Of a DNA stretch of 47,765 nucleotides, positions 15,461-24,747 are shown one piece after another; the stretch's first letter is position 1, and every line of letters starts with the position of its first letter. The notes beneath the pieces were generated by a model. It ran no database searches, was not told the DNA's origin, and was given only the letters and a program-made list of their open reading frames with translations. Source of the stretch: an uncultured Collinsella sp. (lineage in GTDB: Bacteria; Actinomycetota; Coriobacteriia; Coriobacteriales; Coriobacteriaceae); assembly GCA_900544875.1 (NCBI GenBank), contig UQWS01000016.1:1-47765 (forward strand), written 5' to 3'. The translations under genes were made by a program, and so were the position numbers.

Positions 15461-16362
15461 TCTCGCTTGTCGTTGCTGCCGTCTTGCTGCTGATTCATGC
15501 GCTGGTTTGCCTGGTGCTGTGGACGCTTATGAAGTTGGGCCTGCTGCCGGTGCGCGGGCATATGCTGGCCGTGATGGTACTCGTGCCGTTGTGGGGGCCG
15601 CTGCTGGTGGTGCTGCTTATCGCGCGCAGCGCCGTGTTTGGTGCGGACCCCAAGGACGCCACGTTAGAATCGCTACGCATTAACGACGAGCTGCATCGCA
15701 GCATCTTGGTGCACGACCGTGAAGCCGATGCAGGCGTGATCCCGCTCGAGGAGGCGCTCATCGTTAACGACCCGGCAGACCGGCGCCGCTTAATGCTCTC
15801 CATGCTCACCGAGGAGCCCGATGCGTATCTGGTGCAGCTGCAGGCGGCTAAGCTGAACGACGACGTTGAGGTGGCGCACTATGCCGCGACGGCGGTGGCG
15901 CAGATCTCTAAGGAGTCCGACCTTAAACTACAGCAGCTGGAGCACGCCTTTAAGACCGACCCGAGCGCGCATAATCTCAATGAATACTGCGATTTTCTTG
16001 GTGAATACTTGGACTCGGGCTTGGCCGAGGGACGCGTGGCTCAGATCCAGCGCCAACAGTACGCGCGCCTGCTTGCGCGCCGCTGCGAGCGCGAGAACTC
16101 CGTTGAGCTGCGTATTCGGTATGCCGCGGCGCTAGCTGATGTCGACCAGGTCGATGAGGCGCAGGCCGTGACCGACCAGCTGGTGCTCGACGCGCCCGAG
16201 GAGCAGGAGGTTTGGATGCTTTGCCTGCGCCTGGCGGTGATGCGCCGCGATGGTGACGAGGTTCAGCGTGTGATCGATGCGATTGATAAACAGCATGTGT
16301 ACTTGAGCGCCGCCAACCGCGAGGAGCTGGCTTTTTGGCGCAACGGAGAGGAGGCCCGATGA
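15457..16362 (+). CDS. pelE: PelE-like membrane protein with helical repeats
   Basis: TTG 15457 overlaps the pelD stop, with gaggggg upstream, so a TTG start is chosen. Two hydrophobic helices (about residues 2-22 and 30-52) are followed by a ~240-residue all-helical, TPR-like region. Length (301 aa) and order match PelE, the inner-membrane scaffold of the Pel synthase complex that contacts PelD. Sequence recognition alone would be weak; assignment leans on gene order. The coding strand ends in an ATGA overlap with the next gene. Confidence 0.75.
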   Translation: MISLVVAAVLLLIHALVCLVLWTLMKLGLLPVRGHMLAVMVLVPLWGPLLVVLLIARSAVFGADPKDATLESLRINDELHRSILVHDREADAGVIPLEEALIVNDPADRRRLMLSMLTEEPDAYLVQLQAAKLNDDVEVAHYAATAVAQISKESDLKLQQLEHAFKTDPSAHNLNEYCDFLGEYLDSGLAEGRVAQIQRQQYARLLARRCERENSVELRIRYAAALADVDQVDEAQAVTDQLVLDAPEEQEVWMLCLRLAVMRRDGDEVQRVIDAIDKQHVYLSAANREELAFWRNGEEAR

Positions 16363-18239
16363 GCGTGGTGCAGCATATCCGCGACCGTGCGGGCCATTTT
16401 CGCTGGATGGGACTGCTCGTGGTGTGGGCGGTCTTTATTGCCATGGCCGCCGTGCTGCTGGTGGAGCGCGCCGGCGTGCAGTACAGTGCGGGCCAACATA
16501 AGCTGGGGATGCTTGCCGCCAACGATGCGGTGCCGGCCTCCTCGGCGATATTTGGCCAAAAGCCCAGATGCCTGGTCATTACCGATTCCGATCAAGCCGG
16601 CGTCGAGGACGTAAAGGAGCAGTTTGACCAGATCCTGCTCGACATGAAGATCGCGCACCGCGACGTGGACCTTGCCCTGGATGGCGCGGATGCCATTCCC
16701 TCGCTGGCCTCCTACGATCGCGTTATTTTGCTCATGCCGTCGCTCGATAGGCTCGGTACGCACCTGACCGACATTATGAGTTGGGTGAGTGCCGGCGGTT
16801 CGCTTATGCTCGCCATGCCGCCGGACAACTCGAGCTATCTGCAAGTGATTGCCCCCAAGCTTGGCATTGAATCGGCCGGATATGACTATGTAAAAGCCGA
16901 AAGCATTGTGCCGAGCGAGGACTTTATGCTCGGCGGGGGAGAGCGCTACGAGCTCTCGGACCCCTTTGATTCGTCGCTTTCGGTTTCGCTGCGCGAGACG
17001 GCGCGTGAGTGGGCTAAGACCGGCGATGCGGGCGCCCCGCTCATTTGGTCGAATGATTGCGGTAGCGGACGCACCGTGGTGTGCAATATCGGTGTCTACG
17101 ACAAGGTCATGCGCGGGTTTTATGCCGCGGCGATCAGCCTACTCGGCGATGCCACGGCCTATCCGGTCATCAACAGCGCCGTGTTCTATTTGGACGACTT
17201 TCCCAGCCCCGTGCCCTCGGGCGACGGCACCTACATCAAGCGCGACTACGGGCTTTCCATCGCCGACTTTTATGCCAAGGTCTGGTGGCCCGATCTGCAA
17301 AAGCTCGCGCAAAAATACGACATTCGCTATACCGGCGTGATGATTGAAAACTACGAGGACGCGGTCAACCAGACCGAGCCCGCGCGCCAGGCCGATACTA
17401 CGCAGTTCCGCTACTTTGGCGGCATGCTGCTGCAGATGGGCGGAGAGCTGGGCTTTCACGGTTACAACCATCAGCCGCTGGCGCTCTGGGATACCGACTT
17501 TGGCAAGCTGTACGACTACAAGACGTGGAAGAACAAGGAGACGATCGTTGCATCGCTCAACGAGCTTATCGCCTTTCAGGACGAGGTGCTGCCCAACGCG
17601 CACGGCTCGGTCTACGTGCCGCCGTCGAATATCCTTTCGGCCCGCGCGCGCAAGCTTATCGGCACCGACGTGCCGCGCATTAAGACCATTGCCAGTACGT
17701 ATTTTGAGGACGGCACCGACCTGCCGTACGTGCAGGAGTTTGGCGTGGCGAGCGATGGCATTGTGGAGCAGCCGCGTATTGTCTCGGGCGGCATGGTCAG
17801 CGATTCCTACATGCGCCTGGCTGCCGTGTCCGAGCTCAACATGCACTACGTGAGCACGCACTTTATGCATCCCGATGACCTGCTGGATCCCGATCGTGGC
17901 GCCAAGGAGGGCTGGGAAGTCTATAAGGGCGGCCTGGTCAACTATCTGGACTGGCTTGCTACGTCCGCTCCCGACCTACGTCGCCAGACCGGCTCGGAAT
18001 GCTCGGGTGCCATCCAGCGTTTTTCGTCCGTGACGGTGAGCGTGGACACCAGTGCGGATGCCTGGACGGTCAGTCTGGGCAATTTCCACGACGAAGCGTG
18101 GTTCATGTTCCGCGCCAATAACGGCGAGCCGGGTGCGGTGTCCGGTGGCGAGATTAAACACCTGACGGGCGACCTGTACCTAGTCAAAGCGATGGACAAG
18201 ACCGTGACGATTGAGCGTAAGGAGGGTGGCGACAAATGA
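16359..18239 (+). CDS. pelA: PelA-type polysaccharide deacetylase, DUF2194 family
   Basis: ATG 16359 overlaps the pelE stop and has a strong site (ggagaggagg). An upstream in-frame ATG at 16335 lies inside pelE and is less likely. The 626-residue product has one N-terminal membrane anchor (about 16-38). A Rossmann-like region comes next (~65-260), then a polysaccharide-deacetylase-like barrel with a metal-type Asp pair in YLDDFP (D279-D280) and an HxxxH in FHGYNH (H367, H371). It is expected to act outside the membrane, removing acetyl groups from GalNAc/GlcNAc residues so that the polymer becomes cationic. It corresponds to the deacetylase part of Pseudomonas PelA; the hydrolase part is absent, as in Gram-positive pel operons. 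Confidence 0.82.
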   Translation: MSVVQHIRDRAGHFRWMGLLVVWAVFIAMAAVLLVERAGVQYSAGQHKLGMLAANDAVPASSAIFGQKPRCLVITDSDQAGVEDVKEQFDQILLDMKIAHRDVDLALDGADAIPSLASYDRVILLMPSLDRLGTHLTDIMSWVSAGGSLMLAMPPDNSSYLQVIAPKLGIESAGYDYVKAESIVPSEDFMLGGGERYELSDPFDSSLSVSLRETAREWAKTGDAGAPLIWSNDCGSGRTVVCNIGVYDKVMRGFYAAAISLLGDATAYPVINSAVFYLDDFPSPVPSGDGTYIKRDYGLSIADFYAKVWWPDLQKLAQKYDIRYTGVMIENYEDAVNQTEPARQADTTQFRYFGGMLLQMGGELGFHGYNHQPLALWDTDFGKLYDYKTWKNKETIVASLNELIAFQDEVLPNAHGSVYVPPSNILSARARKLIGTDVPRIKTIASTYFEDGTDLPYVQEFGVASDGIVEQPRIVSGGMVSDSYMRLAAVSELNMHYVSTHFMHPDDLLDPDRGAKEGWEVYKGGLVNYLDWLATSAPDLRRQTGSECSGAIQRFSSVTVSVDTSADAWTVSLGNFHDEAWFMFRANNGEPGAVSGGEIKHLTGDLYLVKAMDKTVTIERKEGGDK

Positions 18240-19663
18240 GAATCTGCTTGGTACTCGAGGGTTGCTACCCCTATGTGCACGGCGGCGTTTCCACCTGGAT
18301 GCACGGCTACATCACGGCGATGCCCGAGCATGAGTTCGTACTGTGGGTGATTGGCGCTCACGCCGAAGACCGCGGCAAGTTTGTCTACGAGCTGCCCGGC
18401 AACGTCGTCGAGGTGCACGAGGTGTTCCTGGACGATGCCCTGCGGCTTTCGGGCGAGCAGCAAGAAGTCGACTTCGATGACCGCGAGCGCGAGGCGTTGC
18501 GCCGTTTGGTTTCGCTCTCCAATCCGGACTGGGACGTGCTGTTCGACATTTTCCAGCGCCGCCACGTGCATCCGCTCTCATTATTGCAGAGCCGCACCTT
18601 TATGGACATCTTCCGCGACGTGTGCCTGGCCGAGTACCCGTATACGCCTTTCGCCGACGCCTTCCACACCATGCGTTCGATGTTGCTGCCCGTGCTCTAT
18701 CTGCTGGGCAGCGAGGTTCCGGTTGCCGACGTGTATCATGCCATTTCGACCGGCTACGGCGGTCTGCTTGCGAGCCTTGGCTCGAGCGTTCATAACGCGC
18801 CGGCATTGCTGACCGAGCACGGCATCTACACGCGCGAGCGCGAGGAAGAGATCATTCGCGCTGATTGGGTGGTGCCGTCGTTTAAGGACCGCTGGATCCG
18901 CTTTTTCTACCTGCTTTCGGAGGAGATCTACCGCCGCGCCTTCCGCGTGACGAGCCTGTTCCATAACGCCCGCAAGACGCAAATCGACATGGGATGCGAT
19001 GCAGAAAAATGCCTGGTTATCCCCAACGGTATCCAGTTCGATCGCTTTAAGGACATTCCCGTAAAGCCCGATGACGGCTGGGTGGATATTGGCGCGGTGG
19101 TGCGCCTGGCGCCCATCAAGGACGTCAAGACCATGATCTATGCCTTCTTTGAGCTGCACGAGCGCCTGCCCAAGGTGCGCCTGCACATTATGGGCGGCGT
19201 GGACGACGAGGAATATGGCGCCGAGTGCCATGCGCTGGTGGAGACATTGGGCGTGCGCGACCTGATTTTTACCGGCCGCGTCAACGTGGTCGAGTACATG
19301 GAAAAGCTCGACTTTACCATTTTGACGAGCATCTCCGAGGGCCAGCCGCTCAGCGTGCTGGAGTCGCTTGCTGCACGTCGCCCCTGCGTGACGACCGAGG
19401 TCGGCTGCTGCCGTGAGCTGCTCGAGGGCGCCCCCGGTGACGACTTTGGCGTGGCAGGTTTTGTGACGCCGCCCATGTATCGCAAGGGCTTGGCCGATGC
19501 CATGGAACGCATGTGCGCGAGCCGCGCCCGCCGTATCGAGATGGGGGAGCGCGGCCAGCGTCGCGTTGCCACATACTTTTTGCACGAGCAGATGCTCGCC
19601 AACTATCGTGCGCTGTACGACGAGACGGCGTGTGCGTTTGACCTGCCCAGAGAGGGGGAGTAG
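18236..19663 (+). CDS. pelF: Pel polysaccharide glycosyltransferase (GT4)
   Basis: ATG 18236 overlaps the pelA stop (ATGA), with taaggagg upstream. The 475-residue protein begins MRICLVLEGCYPYVHGGVST, the characteristic PelF opening with the HGGVS donor/acceptor loop. Its C-terminal half has the GT4 ExxxxxxxE pair in SEGQPLSVLE (E368, E376). PelF is the cytosolic UDP-GalNAc/GlcNAc-using polymerase of the Pel complex, working with PelD, PelE and PelG at the membrane. Full length and without anomalies. Confidence 0.95.
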   Translation: MRICLVLEGCYPYVHGGVSTWMHGYITAMPEHEFVLWVIGAHAEDRGKFVYELPGNVVEVHEVFLDDALRLSGEQQEVDFDDREREALRRLVSLSNPDWDVLFDIFQRRHVHPLSLLQSRTFMDIFRDVCLAEYPYTPFADAFHTMRSMLLPVLYLLGSEVPVADVYHAISTGYGGLLASLGSSVHNAPALLTEHGIYTREREEEIIRADWVVPSFKDRWIRFFYLLSEEIYRRAFRVTSLFHNARKTQIDMGCDAEKCLVIPNGIQFDRFKDIPVKPDDGWVDIGAVVRLAPIKDVKTMIYAFFELHERLPKVRLHIMGGVDDEEYGAECHALVETLGVRDLIFTGRVNVVEYMEKLDFTILTSISEGQPLSVLESLAARRPCVTTEVGCCRELLEGAPGDDFGVAGFVTPPMYRKGLADAMERMCASRARRIEMGERGQRRVATYFLHEQMLANYRALYDETACAFDLPREGE

Positions 19664-19666
19664 CCG

Positions 19667-21211
19667 GTGGCCGGAATCGGTTTTGAGCTCAAACGCCTGT
19701 TTAGGCGCAAAGGTCTGTTTGCCACGATGCGCGCCTATGGCTACGCCGGCATTGTGTGCACGGGCCCCATGCTGTTGGGCGTGCTGCTTCAGGTGGGTAT
19801 CTTGGTGCTGTGCGGTCTGTGGGGCGTCGGCCGCACCAACCAGGATTTGCTGGTATGCATGGTGACCTATACGCTGCTGGCCTCACTCACGCTCACGAGC
19901 TTTTTCTCCATGCCGGTCACGCGCTTTTTGGCGGACATGCTGTTTGCCGAGCGCGAAGAAGAGGTCCTGCCCTCGTTTTGGGGTTCCAACGCCATCATGC
20001 TCGTTGCGGGCACGGTGCTCTACGGCATCTTTTTGCTGTTCTCGGGCGCCACGCTGCTGCAGGGGCTGCTGTGCCTATGGCTGTTCAACATTATGATCGT
20101 CAACTGGAACGGCATGAGCTATCTCACGGCCATCAAGGATTACCGCGGCATTCTGTGCAGCTTTGCTGCGGCCATTGGCGTGGCGTGCCTGTGCGCCCTG
20201 ACCGCGCTGGCGCTGGGGCTGCCGCCGGTCGAGGGCCTGCTGGCCTCGATCGCCCTGGGCTATGGTGTGATGCTCGCCTGGGACGTGGTGCTGCTGTACC
20301 GGTATTTTCCTCAGAGCGATCGCAGCCCCTGGCTCTTTTTGCGCTGGCTCGACCAATTTATGCCGCTGGCGCTCACGGGCCTGTTTACCAACCTGGGGCT
20401 CTTTGCGCACCTGGTGATTATTTGGGCAGGGCCCATTGGCGTGCAGGTCAAAGGCCTGTTTTACGGCGCGCCCTATCATGATGTGCCGGCGTTGCTTGCG
20501 TTTTTGACCATTCTGGTCACGACCGTCAACTTTGTGGTGTCGGTCGAGGTCAACTTCTATCCGCGCTACCGCGACTACTACAGCCTGTTTAACGACGGCG
20601 GCGTGGTGGGCGACATCGTGGTGGCCGAGGAGGAAATGCTCGCCACGCTCAACCGGGAGCTGCGGTTTTGTGCGCTCAAACAGCTGTTTGTGACGGCGGC
20701 GGTCATTTCGCTCGAGACCACGGTGCTCTCGGCCCTGCCACTGGGCTTCAACAACCTGATGCACGGGTATTTTCGCACGTTATGTGTGGGCTATGGCCTG
20801 TATGCCGTGGGCAATACGGTGATGCTCATCTTGCTGTACTTTACCGACTACAAGGGCGCCGTGCTTGCTTCCGGGCTGTTCGCGGGCGTGGCGGGGCTGG
20901 CGACCATCGTCTCGCTGTTCTTTCCACAGCAGTTTTATGGCTTTGGCTTTTTGCTCGGTGCGGCGGTGTTTTTTATCGTGGCGCTGCTGCGGCTCGATAC
21001 CTATACTGCCAACTTGCCGTATCGTATCCTGAGTCAACAGCCCATTGTGGCGACCGACAAGACGGGTCGCTTTACAGAGCTGGGCCGCTTGCTCGACCGT
21101 GCCGAACAGCGCTACGAGGAGCTGCGTTTAGAGGGCGAGCCGCATGGTGCGTTTGAGCGCATGGTGGTTCGCGTGTATCGCAATCGTTGGGGAGGTCCTG
21201 ATGACCGATAG
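19667..21211 (+). CDS. pelG: Pel polysaccharide exporter (multi-pass membrane protein)
   Basis: GTG 19667 with agaggggg upstream, 3 bases after pelF. The 514-residue protein starts MAGIGFELKRLFRRKGLF, typical of PelG, and has about twelve hydrophobic segments as in the MOP/Wzx-like flippase superfamily. PelG moves the growing polymer across the membrane together with PelD/E/F. Its last codons overlap the start of the CotH-like gene, showing tight operon structure. Confidence 0.93.
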   Translation: MAGIGFELKRLFRRKGLFATMRAYGYAGIVCTGPMLLGVLLQVGILVLCGLWGVGRTNQDLLVCMVTYTLLASLTLTSFFSMPVTRFLADMLFAEREEEVLPSFWGSNAIMLVAGTVLYGIFLLFSGATLLQGLLCLWLFNIMIVNWNGMSYLTAIKDYRGILCSFAAAIGVACLCALTALALGLPPVEGLLASIALGYGVMLAWDVVLLYRYFPQSDRSPWLFLRWLDQFMPLALTGLFTNLGLFAHLVIIWAGPIGVQVKGLFYGAPYHDVPALLAFLTILVTTVNFVVSVEVNFYPRYRDYYSLFNDGGVVGDIVVAEEEMLATLNRELRFCALKQLFVTAAVISLETTVLSALPLGFNNLMHGYFRTLCVGYGLYAVGNTVMLILLYFTDYKGAVLASGLFAGVAGLATIVSLFFPQQFYGFGFLLGAAVFFIVALLRLDTYTANLPYRILSQQPIVATDKTGRFTELGRLLDRAEQRYEELRLEGEPHGAFERMVVRVYRNRWGGPDDR

Positions 21212-22970
21212 GATGATGTCTCGCCGTCGCCTGTTTGAGGCGGCTGCCGGTGCGCTGCTTCTTTCGGGCTGCTCTTCGCAGGACGAAACCTCGACCAAAA
21301 AGACCAAGAAGCAGGACAAGATTAAAAAGGCCGAGTCCTCGGACGGTACCAAGCACCTCCGCGACAAGGACGAGCTCTACGAGGTCTATGATGACTCGGG
21401 CATTGTGACCATGTTCCTGACGGTCTCGCGCGGCAACAGCTCCGAGAACACCGATCATAGCTGGGCCGAGATCAATACGTACTCGGTCTACGACTACGCC
21501 GACATGGGCGTGGCACGCTATCAGGTTATGGGCCTGCTGCAGGCGGGCGACGAAGACGGCCCGGTGGCCGGCGAGGTTGGCTATGGCGAGGAAGCGCCCA
21601 ATGCTACCGTGCAGGTGCGCGGCCAGACGTCGAGCGGTTATACGCAGAAGAATTACAAGGTAGAGCTCAAAAAGGGCAAGGGTACCTGGCGCCAACAGCG
21701 CGCGATTGCGCTTAACAAGCACATGGGCGAGGGCATGCGTTTTCGCAACAAGATGGCCTACGACCTTATTCGCGGGATTCCCCAGATGATGGGCCTGCGC
21801 ACGCAGTTTGTGCATTTGTGGGTGTGCGACCAGACCGAAAAGTCCAACGATACCTTTGAGGACTACGGCTTGTTTACGCAGGTGGAGCAGCTCAATAAAA
21901 CGGCGCTTAAGGCGCACGGCTTGGATAAGAACGGGCATTTGTACAAGGTGAACAGCTTCGATTTCTATCGCTGCGAGGAAACTATTAAGCTTGCCGACGA
22001 TCCCGACTACAACCAGGCCAACTTCGAGGGCATGCTCGAGATTAAGGGCGACTCGGACCACATCAAGCTCATCGAGATGCTCGATGCGCTCAACGACGAA
22101 TCGCAAAAGATCGATGACGTGCTCGACACCTACTTTGATACCGAGAATCTGGTCTATTGGTTGGCGTTTCAGATCCTGACGGGCAACTGCGATACGCAGA
22201 ACCGTAACTGCTATCTGTACAGCCCGCTCAACTCAAATACCTGGTACTTTTTGGATTGGGATAACGACGGCATGCTGCGTAAGCTTGAGCTGAGCCTGAA
22301 GGGGTTCTCGGACTATGCGAGCTGGGAGCGCGGCGTGAGCAACTACTGGGGCAACGTGCTGTTCAACCGCGCGTTGCGCAGCAAGTCGTTCCGCAGCGAA
22401 CTCGACCGTGCCGTCAAGGACTTGCGCTCGTATTTGACCGAGGCGCGCCTGAGCAAGATGATCAAGCACTACCGCGAGGTTACTGAATCGCTGGTCTTTG
22501 CTTCGCCCGATATCGACAATCTGCCTGTCACCAAGGATCAATACGAGCAAATCGCTACGGCGATTCCTTCTGAGATCGAGGAGAACTATAAGAGCTATTG
22601 CGAGAGCTTTAAAAAGCCCATGCCGTTCTATATTGGTGTGCCGCAGATCGATAACGGTAAGCTGCGCTTGAACTGGGATGCCGCGTACGACTTTGAGGCG
22701 CGCGACATTCGCTATACCGTCGAGCTTGCGCGCGACTATGCCATAAGCGACGTGCTTTTTAAGGCAGAGGACGTGCTGCTTCCCGAGGTGACCTGCGATG
22801 CGCCCGATTCCGGCCAGTACTTTGTGCGCGTGCGTGCCACTAACTCCGACGGCTATACGCAAGATGCGTTTGACTATTACGTTACCGACGACGGCAAGCA
22901 GTACGGCATGAAGTGTTTTTACGTGCAGGACGGCGGTAAGGTCGTGGAGGATACGTATGAGGAGGGCTAG
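21201..22970 (+). CDS. CotH-like kinase-fold lipoprotein in the Pel operon
   Basis: ATG 21201 is preceded by ggggaggt and overlaps the end of pelG. An upstream in-frame ATG at 21144 lies deep inside pelG and is rejected. The 589-residue product has a signal with lipobox LLSGC (C24); its SRRRLF looks twin-arginine-like, so Tat export is possible. The CotH core follows, with RGQTSSGYTQKNYKVEL (the usual RGxSS...KxxYKxEL block) and DWDNDG as the metal-type acidic motif. CotH proteins are atypical kinases that phosphorylate proteins. Here it would sit on the outer face of the membrane, perhaps modifying a surface protein or an assembly partner of the Pel polymer. Its exact substrate is unknown. 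Confidence 0.85.
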   Translation: MTDRMMSRRRLFEAAAGALLLSGCSSQDETSTKKTKKQDKIKKAESSDGTKHLRDKDELYEVYDDSGIVTMFLTVSRGNSSENTDHSWAEINTYSVYDYADMGVARYQVMGLLQAGDEDGPVAGEVGYGEEAPNATVQVRGQTSSGYTQKNYKVELKKGKGTWRQQRAIALNKHMGEGMRFRNKMAYDLIRGIPQMMGLRTQFVHLWVCDQTEKSNDTFEDYGLFTQVEQLNKTALKAHGLDKNGHLYKVNSFDFYRCEETIKLADDPDYNQANFEGMLEIKGDSDHIKLIEMLDALNDESQKIDDVLDTYFDTENLVYWLAFQILTGNCDTQNRNCYLYSPLNSNTWYFLDWDNDGMLRKLELSLKGFSDYASWERGVSNYWGNVLFNRALRSKSFRSELDRAVKDLRSYLTEARLSKMIKHYREVTESLVFASPDIDNLPVTKDQYEQIATAIPSEIEENYKSYCESFKKPMPFYIGVPQIDNGKLRLNWDAAYDFEARDIRYTVELARDYAISDVLFKAEDVLLPEVTCDAPDSGQYFVRVRATNSDGYTQDAFDYYVTDDGKQYGMKCFYVQDGGKVVEDTYEEG

Positions 22971-23748
22971 CGCGCTGCTTGAGCGCCTGGCGGCACCTCC
23001 TGCGCGTACCACGCAGGAGCGTTACCGCCACGAGCTCAAATTTCTCATTAACGAGGGTGAGCACACTGCGCTTGCCTGTCGCATGGCGCCGGTGTTTAAG
23101 CTGGACAAGCATGCGCAGGCGGGCGGTTACACCATTCGCAGCCTGTACTTTGACGACTACTGCAACTCGGCCTACGAGGAAAAAGACGCCGGTATTCTCA
23201 TGCGCAAAAAGTATCGCGTGCGCATCTATAACGGCGGCGACAAGGTGATTAAGCTCGAGCGCAAAAAGAAGTACGGTAGCTGGATCTACAAGGAGGACGC
23301 ACCGCTCACGCGTGGCGAGTTTGAGCAGATTCTGGCTGGCGACTACGACTTTTTGCTGAGGAGCCCCTATCCGCTCTGCCGCGAGTTCTACATCGAGTGC
23401 ATCTGCAACGTGATGCGCCCGCGGACCATCGTGGACTATGAGCGCGAGCCGTGGGTGATGGATGAGGGCACCGTGCGCATCACGTTTGACATGAACGTGC
23501 GTGCCGCGGTGGGTAGCTTTGACATCTTTGACGCGACGCTGCCCGTGCTTCCAGTCCTGGAGCCCGGCAAGCTGGTGATGGAGGTCAAGTTTACGGAGTT
23601 TTGCCCGCAGCTGGTGCGCGATATGGTGCCGCCGGGCGCGGCCGAGCTTACGGCGGTCTCCAAGTACTGCCTGTGTTACGAAAAGACCGCCTACCTTCGC
23701 GGTTTTAACTACTGGGAATCGGATTTTGAGAACCGAGGGGATATTTAG
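22957..23748 (+). CDS. VTC-domain protein (polyphosphate polymerase fold)
   Basis: ATG 22957 overlaps the CotH stop; ggagg lies 6 bases upstream. The 263-residue protein has the VTC tunnel pattern: RHELKFLI near the N-terminus, then IRSLYFDD, KYRVRIYNG, IKLERKKKYG and EVKFTEF near the C-terminus, with the basic and acidic residues expected to bind triphosphate and metal. VTC domains make polyphosphate from ATP in yeast. Bacterial members next to DUF4956 and CotH genes are uncharacterised to my knowledge. It is cytosolic, with no membrane segment. The role in the Pel operon is unknown. Confidence 0.88.
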   Translation: MRRASALLERLAAPPARTTQERYRHELKFLINEGEHTALACRMAPVFKLDKHAQAGGYTIRSLYFDDYCNSAYEEKDAGILMRKKYRVRIYNGGDKVIKLERKKKYGSWIYKEDAPLTRGEFEQILAGDYDFLLRSPYPLCREFYIECICNVMRPRTIVDYEREPWVMDEGTVRITFDMNVRAAVGSFDIFDATLPVLPVLEPGKLVMEVKFTEFCPQLVRDMVPPGAAELTAVSKYCLCYEKTAYLRGFNYWESDFENRGDI

Positions 23749-23751
23749 ACC

Positions 23752-24417
23752 ATGAGCACCAGGGATTTTTTTAAGAACTCCGTCTTGGAGGCGTTTGGTC
23801 AGGTCGACCCTGCCAAGATCGGCCTGTCGCTGCTCGTGGCGCTCGCCATGGGCATTCTGATCTATTACGTGTACAAGCGCTTTTTTACCGGCGTGGTGTA
23901 TTCGCGCAGCTTTGCCGTGACGCTCGTGGGCATGTGCGTGCTCACCTGCATGGTCACGCTCGCGATCTCGACCAACGTGGTCATCTCGCTCGGTATGGTC
24001 GGTGCTCTGTCTATCGTCCGCTACCGTACGGCGGTCAAGGACCCGCTCGACCTGCTGTATCTGTTTTGGGCCATTACCACGGGCATTACGGCAGGCGCCG
24101 GCATGTATGCGCTCGTGGGGCTCACGGCAGTGGTGATCGTGGTGCTGATCGCCGGCTTTGCAAGCCACCAGGACAAGGCGCGCGTGTACATGATGGTCAT
24201 CCACTACACGGGCCAGACCACCGGCGACGATATCGTGCGTGCATTTGGGCGCACCAAGTTCACCGTCAAGTCCAAGACCATGCGCGGCGACAAGGTCGAG
24301 ATGGCCGTCGAAGTGTTCTCTGATGGTGTGGATATGCCCTATGCCGATGCCATCCGCGTACTCGACGGCGTGGAGGACTTGACGCTCATTCAATACAACG
24401 GCGAGTACCACGGCTAG
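23752..24417 (+). CDS. DUF4956 membrane protein, last gene of the Pel operon
   Basis: This 221-residue protein has four hydrophobic segments (about 20-40, 47-68, 72-90 and 98-135) with the conserved SLGMVGALSIVRYRTAVKDP stretch typical of DUF4956, then a ~75-residue soluble C-terminal domain. It starts 3 bases after the VTC gene (ribosome site gaggggata). The VTC-DUF4956 pairing is widespread and suggests a membrane complex coupling polyphosphate synthesis to the membrane, which is inference. A long structured repeat, not a simple T-tailed terminator, follows. Confidence 0.85.
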   Translation: MSTRDFFKNSVLEAFGQVDPAKIGLSLLVALAMGILIYYVYKRFFTGVVYSRSFAVTLVGMCVLTCMVTLAISTNVVISLGMVGALSIVRYRTAVKDPLDLLYLFWAITTGITAGAGMYALVGLTAVVIVVLIAGFASHQDKARVYMMVIHYTGQTTGDDIVRAFGRTKFTVKSKTMRGDKVEMAVEVFSDGVDMPYADAIRVLDGVEDLTLIQYNGEYHG

Positions 24418-24455
24418 AACCCTAGCGAGCAAATGGGCGCTCTTGGTCGAGCGTA

Positions 24456-24637
24456 CGTCAGCGAGCGGGCAGCTGCCGTGGCTATTATGTTCCGGCGTTC
24501 TGCCGAACGCCGGACCGCTCGACGCTGCGCGGGCATCTGCCGGGCGATCTGCCGCTCTAACCGTCGCTCGCGTACATAAAGTACGCGTCGCTCCTCTTTC
24601 GCGGCACCTCGCCACGGCAGCTGCCCGCTCGCTGACG
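24456..24637. repeat. Structured intergenic repeat, copy 1 (long stem with conserved apical core)
   Basis: A perfect 27-bp inverted repeat (24456-24482 with 24611-24637), extended outward by about 8 imperfect pairs, encloses two inner hairpins. One is a 9-bp stem (24492-24500 with 24505-24513). The other is the core at 24559-24600, with inner stem cgcgtac/gtacgcg around ataaa and the direct repeat cgtcgctc on both sides. The core recurs at 32136-32176. It occupies most of the 330-base gap before the LacI gene and could end the pel operon transcript. Confidence 0.85.
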
Positions 24638-24718
24638 TTTGTTCGACCTGGGCTGTTGAAATGATCCGTGCGGTCCGTCTCATTTGCTTAATTTGCTGGG
24701 ATGGGTTGGGTATCATGG

Positions 24719-24732
24719 TGAAAGCGATTTCA
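24719..24732. promoter_or_regulatory. LacI-family operator ahead of the regulator gene
   Basis: TGAAAGCGATTTCA is a perfect 14-bp palindrome apart from its central CG context and matches the LacI-family pattern. It lies 16 bases before the chosen GTG start of the regulator, suggesting autorepression. Confidence 0.65.
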
Positions 24733-24747
24733 ACGACAGGGGTGCTT

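Noticed and set aside
21144..21200. Earlier start for the CotH-like protein
   Set aside because: It would lie inside pelG without a ribosome site, while ATG 21201 has one and leads directly into a lipoprotein signal.
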